This document shows, piece by piece, positions 1 through 5,435 of a DNA stretch of 6,380 nucleotides. The stretch's first letter is position 1, and the number at the start of each line of letters is the position of its first letter. Location of the stretch: positions 1-6,380 of the forward strand of contig CAAGJS010000185.1 of assembly GCA_900770275.1 (NCBI GenBank), written 5' to 3'. The notes under the pieces were generated by a model. That model was given only the letters and a program-made list of their open reading frames with translations. It was not told where the DNA came from and did not search any database. This DNA comes from Erysipelotrichaceae bacterium. Lineage in GTDB: Bacteria > Bacillota_I > Bacilli_A > Erysipelotrichales > Erysipelotrichaceae. The position numbers were made by a program, and so were the translations under genes.

Positions 1-200
1 AGAGGGTAGCGGCGTTGACCAGCTATCGTGAGCTGTGAAGCAGTTGACTGTGCCGGAATGCAGCCGATTGCGGAGCTCGTACATGGGTTTGGCGGCAACC
101 ACAAACCGGATAGGTTCTTCGGAGCTGAATGAAAACGCTGACTTTACATGGAAGGGGATCCTGCAGCTGCGGGGTCCCTTTGTTATTGTTCATAAATCTT
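1..200. other. Left-edge region with no identified gene
   Basis: I recognise no gene here. The minus strand has an open frame from about 189 to the left edge, with an ATG at 84-82, but no clear Shine-Dalgarno and no family I know. A plus-strand 62-codon frame (35-223) overlaps the end of the antitoxin gene and also looks like chance. The stretch contains several short inverted repeats (for example CAGT-TG-ACTG around 43-52 and the strong hairpin at 152-180), so it may be a structured non-coding region or the end of a mobile element lying mostly outside the window. The RelE/ParE-type toxin expected after a RelB/DinJ gene is absent. Confidence 0.4.
152..180. terminator. Strong hairpin, possible terminator
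   Basis: AAGGG(G)ATCCTGC at 152-164 pairs with GCGGGTCCCTT at 170-180 (one bulged G, one or two G-T pairs), with a small AGCT-containing loop. On the plus strand it is followed by the T-rich TGTTATTGTT, so as a rho-independent terminator it would best stop rightward transcription entering from the left. It also lies about 20 nt after the stop of the minus-strand antitoxin operon, but on that strand no T-run follows (CCATGTAAAG), so termination of that operon here would be inefficient or need a factor. Confidence 0.45.
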
Positions 201-617
201 TCATTCAGCATGATCTTCTCTGAACTTTTTAAAAGCCGCTGATGCGTTCTGCACTCTGCCCGCCTTCATATCTTCATATCCTTGCTCCAGTTTTGCATTT
301 ATCTCATCTGGAGACATGGAATCGTCATCTTCGCCCTCTTCAGCCAGCACATCTCGCATCATCTCCTGCACAGAAGAATACCTCTTTGCAGGAATTCGCC
401 CTTCTGCGATCGCAATGCCTTCCGCCATCGCTTCTCTTGTCTTCCTGTTAAAACGTGGATCCGGCATCTCAAAGGGAAGCTTTCCTTTCAGCAGAGACTC
501 CTCGAGAAAGAGATGGATGGCCTCGTCGATGGACAGGCCAAGTCCCTCAAAGAGTTCTTCCACTTCCGCCTTAAAGACAGGATCCACCCGCACCGTAATA
601 TTCACCAGCTCGTCCAT
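201..617 (-). CDS. RelB/DinJ-family antitoxin, long form with a second C-terminal tail
   Basis: The 138-residue product begins with a RelB/DinJ-type ribbon-helix-helix domain: a beta strand VNITVRVD (5-12), then helices including KAEVEELFEGLGLSIDEAI (16-34), ending in the characteristic GKLPFEMPDP (45-54). In known families this domain dimerises, binds the operon's own promoter and carries a C-terminal region that blocks a RelE/YafQ-like toxin. Two tail-like stretches follow: 56-91, ending in AKRYSSVQEMMRDVL, and, after an acidic linker EEGEDDD, a second one at 102-138 containing GYEDMKAGRV, which resembles the tail of RelB-type antitoxins. The start is the ATG at 617-615, preceded by AGGAGGTGGTG; it shares one base with the stop of the upstream protease gene (TGATG), so the two are translationally coupled. 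A further-upstream ATG (644) lies inside the protease gene and has no better ribosome site. No toxin gene follows. It may inhibit a toxin encoded elsewhere, or act as the DNA-binding partner of the protease (inference). Confidence 0.8.
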   Translation of the reverse strand: MDELVNITVRVDPVFKAEVEELFEGLGLSIDEAIHLFLEESLLKGKLPFEMPDPRFNRKTREAMAEGIAIAEGRIPAKRYSSVQEMMRDVLAEEGEDDDSMSPDEINAKLEQGYEDMKAGRVQNASAAFKKFREDHAE

Positions 618-1597
618 CACACCACCTCCTGTCCGCTCAGCCATTTCCGAAACGTTCCCCGGTCAGTATTCGTCATCCAAAGCAGATCCGTATACGACGT
701 TTTTCCTTCTTCCACACTCGCCAAAAGTGCCCGGAGGAAACGGTGATCCATCTGATCGGTCAGCACTCCGGAAGAATCCTCTCCTTCGGATCTCCAGTAT
801 CCCGGCTTTCCCGCAGGACCGAGAAGTTCAGCCGCAACCTCATTGCACTTTACATCGATCTCGCTGACACCGACCGCATGTCCGTTTCTATCGTTGTACA
901 GGCTGTTGACACCCAACCAGACATGAACCGTCTCGTGCATCAGAGAAAACAGCTTTCCCGTTTCGGTATCGACGCTGTTGATGAAGATCAGGGGAGCATA
1001 CCGGTTCATGATCGTAAATGCCCGAAACTCCTTTATGTTCAGCACTCGTCCGGGATCATTGCGGGCAATGCCACTTGTCATCACCAGCACGCCGCAGTCC
1101 TCCAGCCTGCTCCGAAGAAGCTGAAAGGCTTCCTTTGTCGTCCTGCAGGATACAAACCAGTCCGGGCTCAAATGAAGGTGCTTCCGGATACTCTCTGCAA
1201 TACTCTCAGAGGACACCTTGGAATCCACGCTGCCGACAAAACTCAGCTCCCCACAGCCGTTTTCCTGCAGGCACTCTGTCTCCCAGTCCTGGATCTCCAT
1301 CATCTGATCAACGGTATCGATCAGCTCACGGCTCGGTTCCGAATCCGCTGTGCCTTTCACCGTCCGGTATTCCATGAGCGGGAAATGCTCCATCAGAGGC
1401 TGATCCAGAAAGAAATACCCGAAGGGGATATGGATTTCTCTGCTGACCTCCTCGACCTCGTCAAAAGCAGGAGTCTTTTCTCCGCTTTGCCAGTCAGTCA
1501 GCAGCTCCACCGCAGAAGACGGCACGTCCTCAGTGCGGATTCTCTGAAGAATCCAGTTCAGTACTTCCAGTTTTACGGAAACCTCGATCCCCGACAT
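617..1597 (-). CDS. ImmA/IrrE-family metallo-endopeptidase with degenerate N-terminal HTH
   Basis: The 326-residue product belongs to the COG2856 ImmA/IrrE type. Residues 1-66 form a shortened XRE-like region with the family hallmarks WQSGEKTPAFDEVEEVS (36-52) and IPFGYFFL (57-64). The zinc site is clear: HETVH at 221-225 in the context LFSLMHETVHVWLGVNSL, followed by the second family signature CNEVAAELLGP (251-261), where a Glu normally supplies the third zinc ligand. Such proteases cleave repressors or antitoxins in the cytoplasm in response to a signal. Relatives I recall carry roughly 80 more residues between AAELL-P and the C-terminal block DHRFLRALLASVEEGKTSY (283-301); here only about 20 remain, so an in-frame deletion is likely. 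The start is the ATG at 1597-1595, after GGAGGAGATGC. It is the first gene of an operon with the DinJ-like antitoxin (1-nt overlap), which is a plausible cleavage target (inference). Confidence 0.85.
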   Translation of the reverse strand: MSGIEVSVKLEVLNWILQRIRTEDVPSSAVELLTDWQSGEKTPAFDEVEEVSREIHIPFGYFFLDQPLMEHFPLMEYRTVKGTADSEPSRELIDTVDQMMEIQDWETECLQENGCGELSFVGSVDSKVSSESIAESIRKHLHLSPDWFVSCRTTKEAFQLLRSRLEDCGVLVMTSGIARNDPGRVLNIKEFRAFTIMNRYAPLIFINSVDTETGKLFSLMHETVHVWLGVNSLYNDRNGHAVGVSEIDVKCNEVAAELLGPAGKPGYWRSEGEDSSGVLTDQMDHRFLRALLASVEEGKTSYTDLLWMTNTDRGTFRKWLSGQEVV

Positions 1598-1665
1598 GCA
1601 TCTCCTCCGTACTGTATCCGTCTGTATGATCCGAGTAGACTTCGAACGGAAGCTGCCCTGTTCAC

Positions 1666-1694
1666 ATTATAGTATGCAGGCGGCAGGAATTCAG
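1666..1694 (-). promoter_or_regulatory. Predicted sigma-A promoter of the protease-antitoxin operon
   Basis: The minus strand reads a perfect TATAAT at 1671-1666. At 17-bp spacing the -35 position reads CTGAAT (1694-1689), a weak match. Transcription would start near 1659, giving a leader of about 60 nt before the protease ATG at 1597. The weak -35 leaves room for activator or repressor control. Confidence 0.5.
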
Positions 1695-1739
1695 CTAAAC
1701 ATTTCGATTCTGACTATTATTCCGGTTTTAATTATCCGT

Positions 1740-1775
1740 TTTACTGTTTTCATTCTGCAGGATATCGTTTATGCT
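1740..1775 (+). promoter_or_regulatory. Weak candidate promoter for the ATPase gene
   Basis: Two overlapping 17-bp-spaced candidates are present: TTTACT (1740-1745) with TATCGT (1763-1768), and TTTTCA (1747-1752) with TATGCT (1770-1775). Each hexamer matches consensus at four of six positions. They lie in the divergent region shared with the minus-strand operon and would give a leader of roughly 100 nt. This A+T-rich stretch is the most likely promoter zone, but the exact site is uncertain. Confidence 0.25.
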
Positions 1776-1844
1776 GTAGTAGATGTTCCGGACAGTTGGA
1801 GATTCGGCAGACAGTGTTCTGCAGATGCAGATACTGGAGAGATC

Positions 1845-1861
1845 GTTCGCTCATTGCGAAC
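1845..1861 (+). promoter_or_regulatory. Stem-loop just upstream of the ATPase ribosome binding site
   Basis: GTTCGC-TCATT-GCGAAC is a perfect 6-bp inverted repeat with a 5-nt loop. It ends seven bases before the GGAGG ribosome site (1869-1873) and 20 bases before the ATG. It could be a small operator or a leader hairpin affecting translation; chance is not excluded. Confidence 0.25.
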
Positions 1862-1881
1862 AAGGAAGGGAGGAAACTTCG

Positions 1882-2844
1882 ATGGTTGTCATGGATCTTC
1901 GCATTCACAACTTCTTCGCCTTTCAGCACTTCCACCTCAATCTCTTCTACCCGAGGAAGATTGCGCACTCTCCTGTCCCGAACGAACATCTCCCGGAACG
2001 GGATAACTTTCGTTACCGAAAGGCTGTCATCCTCCTTGGCCCGAATGTCAGCGGTAAAACCACTCTGGGACGGATCCTGACGGGGATCATCAAGCAGATG
2101 CAGCAAAAGGATCTCTCCCCTCTTCGCCGCATGAACGCAGACCCCGCGGAGAAAGCTTCGTTCTCCATCGAGTTTGTGATCGACGAGCCGGTCCTGTACC
2201 GGTTTTCCGCAAGGTTCCTGCCACTGCAGGATGGCGAAGATCCAGATTCCGGGATTCTTCTCTCCGTGAAGCTTACGACGATCGGTGCAAATGACAGCTA
2301 TGAGACGTGTGTGAAACGACTGGACCTGCAGAAGGCAGAGGAGACAACGGATGTTGCAGAAGCGCTCAGGAGCATTTCAGGACTTGGCCATGCGTTTGTT
2401 TGTTCCGGTGATGTCCCGGTGTGTTTTGATTCGGACGAGCGGCTGCACATCCTGGAGAGCGTTCTGAAGGTACTGGATCCTTCCATTGTCCGCGTGACAA
2501 GCCTCCCTCAGGTCAGGGATTCGTACCTGATTTCTTATCCGAACCGCAGGGTCATCCTTCAGGAGGGGCAGGTCGCAGACAGGGATCAGCTCTCCGGCGG
2601 AACTCTGGAGGGCATTCGCGTTGCCGGCGTGCTGGCAGATATCCTCTGCAGAAAGGGCGGACTGTACTACTGTGATGAGATGTTCTCCCGCATTCAGAGC
2701 GATGTCGAAAAGGCAGTTCTTTCCGTCATGGTAGACCATCTCGGAGACTATTCCCAGCTGTTTTTCACGACCCGCAGTACGGACCTCCTCGCCATGCCAT
2801 ACCCGAAGCACACGTTCGTGTTCCTCAATGTTTACGGGACATGA
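1882..2844 (+). CDS. ABC/AAA-type ATPase of a defence-associated family, probably C-terminally truncated
   Basis: The 320-residue product is an SMC/ABC-like ATPase of the AAA_15/AAA_21 type, not a transporter: it has no membrane segments. Motifs in order: Walker A GPNVSGKT at 53-60, ABC signature LSGGT at 237-241, Walker B LYYCDE at 261-266. The N-terminal block MDLRIHNFFAFQHFHLN (4-20) and DSYETCV (138-144) fit relatives I recall, which are often found among phage-defence genes and work with an effector partner. Those relatives have FTTHNTD where this protein has FTTRSTD (R298 replaces the switch-loop His), and they continue for several dozen residues past FVFL; this one ends almost at once (NVYGT). 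It is therefore probably a remnant or altered ATPase. The start is the ATG at 1882, with GGGAGGAA eight bases upstream; an in-frame ATG at 1783 has no such site. No partner gene of its own is seen next to it. The coordinates cover the visible open frame. Confidence 0.7.
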   Translation: MVVMDLRIHNFFAFQHFHLNLFYPRKIAHSPVPNEHLPERDNFRYRKAVILLGPNVSGKTTLGRILTGIIKQMQQKDLSPLRRMNADPAEKASFSIEFVIDEPVLYRFSARFLPLQDGEDPDSGILLSVKLTTIGANDSYETCVKRLDLQKAEETTDVAEALRSISGLGHAFVCSGDVPVCFDSDERLHILESVLKVLDPSIVRVTSLPQVRDSYLISYPNRRVILQEGQVADRDQLSGGTLEGIRVAGVLADILCRKGGLYYCDEMFSRIQSDVEKAVLSVMVDHLGDYSQLFFTTRSTDLLAMPYPKHTFVFLNVYGT

Positions 2845-2860
2845 GTAGCACATGGAAATA

Positions 2861-2898
2861 AGCGTTTTGTCAATATTTGTAAATATTGACGAAACGCT
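2861..2898. promoter_or_regulatory. Palindromic operator 1 of the AbiE operon
   Basis: An 18-bp arm AGCGTTTTGTCAATATTT (2861-2878) faces its reverse complement AAATATTGACGAAACGCT (2881-2898) across a GT centre, with a single mismatched pair (2868/2891). The element recurs 67 bp downstream (2928-2968): over 41 aligned bases, 32 are identical. AbiEi proteins are known to repress their own operon by cooperative binding to two inverted repeats, so these are the expected operators. The hairpin sits 17 bases after the ATPase stop, but it lacks a following T-run (it reads ATACTCC), so an operator is a better reading than a terminator. Confidence 0.7.
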
Positions 2899-2926
2899 AT
2901 ACTCCTGATTTCTTCTGTGTTATCAT
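2898..2926 (+). promoter_or_regulatory. Predicted promoter of the AbiE operon
   Basis: TGTTATCAT at 2918-2926 is an extended -10 element (TGN plus TATCAT). The -35 position at 17-bp spacing (2898-2903) reads TATACT, which is poor as a -35 and instead resembles a second -10. Transcription from the extended -10 would start near 2933, inside operator 2, with operator 1 just upstream, an arrangement suited to autorepression. Confidence 0.45.
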
Positions 2927-2966
2927 TAGCATATTGTCAATTATTTCAAAAAATGACGATACGCTA
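2927..2966. promoter_or_regulatory. Palindromic operator 2 of the AbiE operon
   Basis: A 20-bp left arm (2927-2946) and right arm (2947-2966) match at 15 or 16 positions, centred between 2946 and 2947. The best-kept parts are TTGTCAA (2934-2940) and TGACGATACGCTA (2954-2966). It is the diverged copy of the 2861-2898 palindrome at a fixed 67-bp offset; both are followed by TA. It ends just before the GAGGTGA ribosome site of the AbiEi gene, so bound repressor would cover the start of the transcript. Confidence 0.65.
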
Positions 2967-2979
2967 TAGAGGTGAGGAC

Positions 2980-3693
2980 ATGTGGACAGATCAAGCTATG
3001 CTTAAGCTCTCAGATAAAGAATCCTATAATCGGGAAGTTCTTTATCATGTGTTGCGCAAAGAGAAACCGGATTTAAGCAAAAGTGCTTTCCGATGGACTT
3101 TATATAATTTGCAGCAGAAAAACAAAATTTTCCGGACAGGTCGCGATTCTTATGTGACAGTAAAATCAGAATTACTTCCCATATACCATCCGTTTTACTC
3201 AAATGAAGCAAAGAGAGTGGCAAAAGAAATCTCGCTCATACACCCGGAGATACCCTTTGTGATATTCGAAAGCGTTCTGCTCAATGAGTTTTTAAACCAT
3301 CAGATTGCCCAAAACACAATCTATATCCAGGTGCAAAGAGATATCAGTTCCTATGTTTTCGATCGTCTCCAGGATAATCATGCGGGAAGTGTATTATACA
3401 AGCCCACGAAGAAAGAGTTTGATCGATACTGGACAAAGGACTGCATCGTTATTCTCGACCTAATTAGTCAATCGCCGATGTCTGATGAATCTCCACATGA
3501 AATAACCGTCGAGAAGCTTCTGGTTGATATGATTGCCGAAAAGAGCATTGCTGCTACTTTCAGTCCTGCAGAACTTCCAGATATTTTTCAGAATGTACGC
3601 GAAAGCTGCCGGATAGACAGGCACCGGTTAAACCGATATGCCGGAAGAAGAGGAAAAACTGAGCAGATAAATATATATATGGGAGATTCCTGA
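2980..3693 (+). CDS. abiEi: AbiEi-like antitoxin and transcriptional autorepressor (DUF6577-like)
   Basis: The 237-residue product has an N-terminal winged-helix domain (about 8-60) with the pattern YHVLRKEKPDLSKSAFRWTL (22-41) and YNLQQKNKIFRTGRDSYV (42-59). A C-terminal domain follows, with FVIFESVLLNEFLNHQ (93-108), YKPTKKEFDRY (140-150), ITVEKLLVDM (175-184) and a basic end NRYAGRRGK (218-226). This order matches small AbiEi/DUF6577-type antitoxins. In type IV systems the antitoxin does not bind the toxin but opposes its effect, and it represses the operon through paired inverted repeats; two such repeats lie directly upstream. The start is the ATG at 2980, four bases after GAGGTGA (2969-2975); the in-frame ATG at 2917 lies upstream of the predicted transcription start. 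The stop is one base before the toxin ATG. The gene is noticeably richer in A+T than the ATPase and transporter genes. Confidence 0.85.
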   Translation: MWTDQAMLKLSDKESYNREVLYHVLRKEKPDLSKSAFRWTLYNLQQKNKIFRTGRDSYVTVKSELLPIYHPFYSNEAKRVAKEISLIHPEIPFVIFESVLLNEFLNHQIAQNTIYIQVQRDISSYVFDRLQDNHAGSVLYKPTKKEFDRYWTKDCIVILDLISQSPMSDESPHEITVEKLLVDMIAEKSIAATFSPAELPDIFQNVRESCRIDRHRLNRYAGRRGKTEQINIYMGDS

Positions 3694-3694
3694 T

Positions 3695-4747
3695 ATGTTA
3701 TCAAGGCAGATGTTTACAGAAGAATATATTCGCAGCCTGCAATCGGATACCGGAAATGATCCTGCGCTGTTGGAACGAATGATCTATGCTTTCGGCCTGC
3801 TCGAAGCCATTCGGAGAGCAGAACTGCCATTCTGCTTTAAGGGAGGAACTGCACTGATGCTTCTTTTGGAGCATCCGAGGCGACTCAGCACAGATGTTGA
3901 TATCATTGTTGATCCCGGCACAGATATTGACGATTATATCCGCAGGGCTGGAGAAATATTTCCGTTTACTGATGTAAAAGAACAGACGCGGATCGGAAAA
4001 AATGATATTGAGAAAAGGCACTTTAAATTTAAGTACAGGTCACCCGTAGTCGGCAGAGATGTTACAATCCTGCTTGACGTTTTATTTGAAAAACTGCAAT
4101 ATTCCGAAACAATTGAAAAACCTATCTGCAACGAAATGCTCCTGACAGAAGGGGAAGACCTGCTGGTAAGAATACCAACCGTAAACGGGATACTTGGCGA
4201 TAAACTTACTGCGTTTGCGCCACATACAACGGGTATTCCATTCGGGATAAACAAAGAGTTGGAAATCATAAAACAGCTGTTCGACTGTGGAACCTTGTTT
4301 GATGTAATGACTGATTTTTCAGAAGTAAAAACAGCTTACGAGAAAATCGTTAAATCAGAGATCGGTTATCGTGGACTTTCCATTTCCCGTGAAGACGTGC
4401 TTACAGATACAATTAACGGAAGCCTTTGTATTGCCAGTCGTGGAAATCCAGAAGGCGACTATGCTTTTTACAGAGATGGAATTTCGAAAATCCGTAATCA
4501 TATCATTGGCGGGAAATTCAGTGGGGAGTTTGCCGGAGCGTTCGCCAGCAAGGTATTATATCTTGCGTCAGCAATCTTGTGCGACGCTGAGACAGTCATA
4601 AGAATTAAGGAAAGCTCAGCCTACCTGAAAAAAACACCAGAGATCGAAAAGCCAAGAAGATTCTCTTATCTGAAGGTGGTAGATCCTGTGGCATACGGAT
4701 ATTTGATCGAAGCGACAGCTTTGTTGCGGAATGCTGATCTGGCCTGA
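3695..4747 (+). CDS. abiEii: AbiEii-like nucleotidyltransferase toxin (PF08843 type)
   Basis: The 350-residue product carries the motifs of the AbiEii/DUF1814 nucleotidyltransferase family: KGGTAL at 49-54, RRLSTDVDI at 62-70 with the metal-binding pair D67 and D69, a third acidic residue in LLDVLF (D128), GDKLTAF at 168-174, and ELEIIKQLFD at 188-197. Family members use NTPs; the mycobacterial relatives (MenT) modify tRNA and block translation, while AbiE systems arrest growth and limit phage spread. All expected catalytic residues are present, so it looks active. The length is slightly above the usual 280-310 residues, with a longer C-terminal helical part. The ATG lies one base after the AbiEi stop, with GGGAG (3681-3685) nine bases upstream, inside the end of the antitoxin gene. 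It is co-transcribed from the operator-flanked promoter and shares the A+T-rich composition of its partner. Confidence 0.9.
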   Translation: MLSRQMFTEEYIRSLQSDTGNDPALLERMIYAFGLLEAIRRAELPFCFKGGTALMLLLEHPRRLSTDVDIIVDPGTDIDDYIRRAGEIFPFTDVKEQTRIGKNDIEKRHFKFKYRSPVVGRDVTILLDVLFEKLQYSETIEKPICNEMLLTEGEDLLVRIPTVNGILGDKLTAFAPHTTGIPFGINKELEIIKQLFDCGTLFDVMTDFSEVKTAYEKIVKSEIGYRGLSISREDVLTDTINGSLCIASRGNPEGDYAFYRDGISKIRNHIIGGKFSGEFAGAFASKVLYLASAILCDAETVIRIKESSAYLKKTPEIEKPRRFSYLKVVDPVAYGYLIEATALLRNADLA

Positions 4748-4859
4748 ATTTGCATCAAATATTGAGTCTGCCCTGTGCCTTGGCGGCAAAAGTGAAAAAG
4801 TCAATTCGTCTGATCGAGAAAACAGCCGTCGAGGTCTTCCTGTCCCTTGGACCATCTCT
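4748..4859. other. Convergent gap between the AbiEii toxin and chromate transporter genes
   Basis: The two flanking genes end toward each other here. I see no convincing rho-independent terminator, only weak inverted repeats (GCC-TT-GGC near 4777-4784 and CTCT-TC-AGAG around 4856-4865). A minus-strand frame crossing this gap into the toxin gene (4616-4855) has no recognisable content. Confidence 0.4.
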
Positions 4860-5435
4860 TCAGAGCTGAAACACCACGCCGATCACGGCAGAGATCGCGA
4901 TGTAGACAATCGGGTGCAGCTTCCACTTCCGGTAGCAGAACCACAGGATCACCGCAAGAAGGATGCACTTCCAGTTGAACAGATCGAGGATCTTCCCCGT
5001 CGCGGCAAACGCATCGGTGTTGAGGAGCGCAATCCTTGCCACCGACAGTCCCGCAGCCGTGATGAGGGCAAGGGATGCGGGGCGAAGCCCCTTAAAGATC
5101 CCCTGCACCACCGGGGAGTCCTTGAAAGCATGCAGAATCCCTGCAACGATGAGGACGATGACAACGGAAGGGAACACAAGTCCCAGGGTCGCCGCAATGC
5201 TCCCCGGAACACCGGCAACGGTGTAGCCGACATAGGTAGCCATGTTGACGCCTAAGGGTCCCGGCGTTGACTCGGAGACCGCCACCATATCCGCAAGGTC
5301 CTTTGTCGTAAACCACCCGGTTGCCTGCCCCATCTCCGAGAGAAACGGGAGCGTTGCAAGCCCTCCGCCGACCGCAAAGAGTCCGGTCTTGCAGAATTCA
5401 TAGAACAGACGGGCATACAGAAGCATCGTCTCCAT
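4860..5435 (-). CDS. chrA: Chromate transporter, second half-size ChrA subunit
   Basis: The 191-residue product is a short-chain CHR-family membrane protein, one of two homologous halves that together form a transporter in the cytoplasmic membrane. Family marks are AVGGGLATLP (21-30), a signature loop ESTPGPLGVNMATYVGY (55-71) and FPSVVIVL (88-95), with about five or six hydrophobic segments. CHR proteins are known for exporting chromate, though the natural substrate in anaerobes may be sulfate-like or otherwise. It differs from its partner in the signature loop (STPGPLGVN here, CTPGAIAVN there), as expected for non-identical halves of opposite orientation. The start is the ATG at 5435-5433, overlapping the partner's stop by one base (TGATG), behind AAGGGGGCAAGGTG; a GTG one codon earlier (5438) is also possible. 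No chromate reductase or regulator is visible beside it. Confidence 0.9.
   Translation of the reverse strand: METMLLYARLFYEFCKTGLFAVGGGLATLPFLSEMGQATGWFTTKDLADMVAVSESTPGPLGVNMATYVGYTVAGVPGSIAATLGLVFPSVVIVLIVAGILHAFKDSPVVQGIFKGLRPASLALITAAGLSVARIALLNTDAFAATGKILDLFNWKCILLAVILWFCYRKWKLHPIVYIAISAVIGVVFQL

Noticed and set aside
743..1672. Long plus-strand open frame (309 codons)
   Set aside because: It lies entirely opposite the ImmA/IrrE gene, has no ribosome site or family motif, and the minus-strand protein has clear HExxH and family signatures.
1783..1881. Earlier ATG giving the ATPase 33 more residues
   Set aside because: It has no ribosome site, the added residues do not resemble the family, and the ATG at 1882 has a strong site and a typical family N-terminus.
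2861..2898. Palindrome read as a terminator of the ATPase gene
   Set aside because: The stem is long, but no T-run follows it (TATACTCC) and a diverged copy recurs at the AbiE start, which points to an operator.
2881..4765. AAATATTGA found on both sides of the AbiE operon (2881-2889 and 4757-4765), as a possible insertion duplication
   Set aside because: It is only nine A/T-rich bases, one copy is inside the operator palindrome, and no longer flanking match extends it; chance is likely.
4616..4855. Minus-strand frame across the convergent gap
   Set aside because: Most of it overlaps the AbiEii toxin gene, it has no good ribosome site, and no similarity is apparent.
4731..5255. Plus-strand open frame (174 codons) rich in Arg, Asp and His
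   Set aside because: It is the mirror of the chromate transporter gene; the composition is typical of an antisense shadow of a membrane protein.
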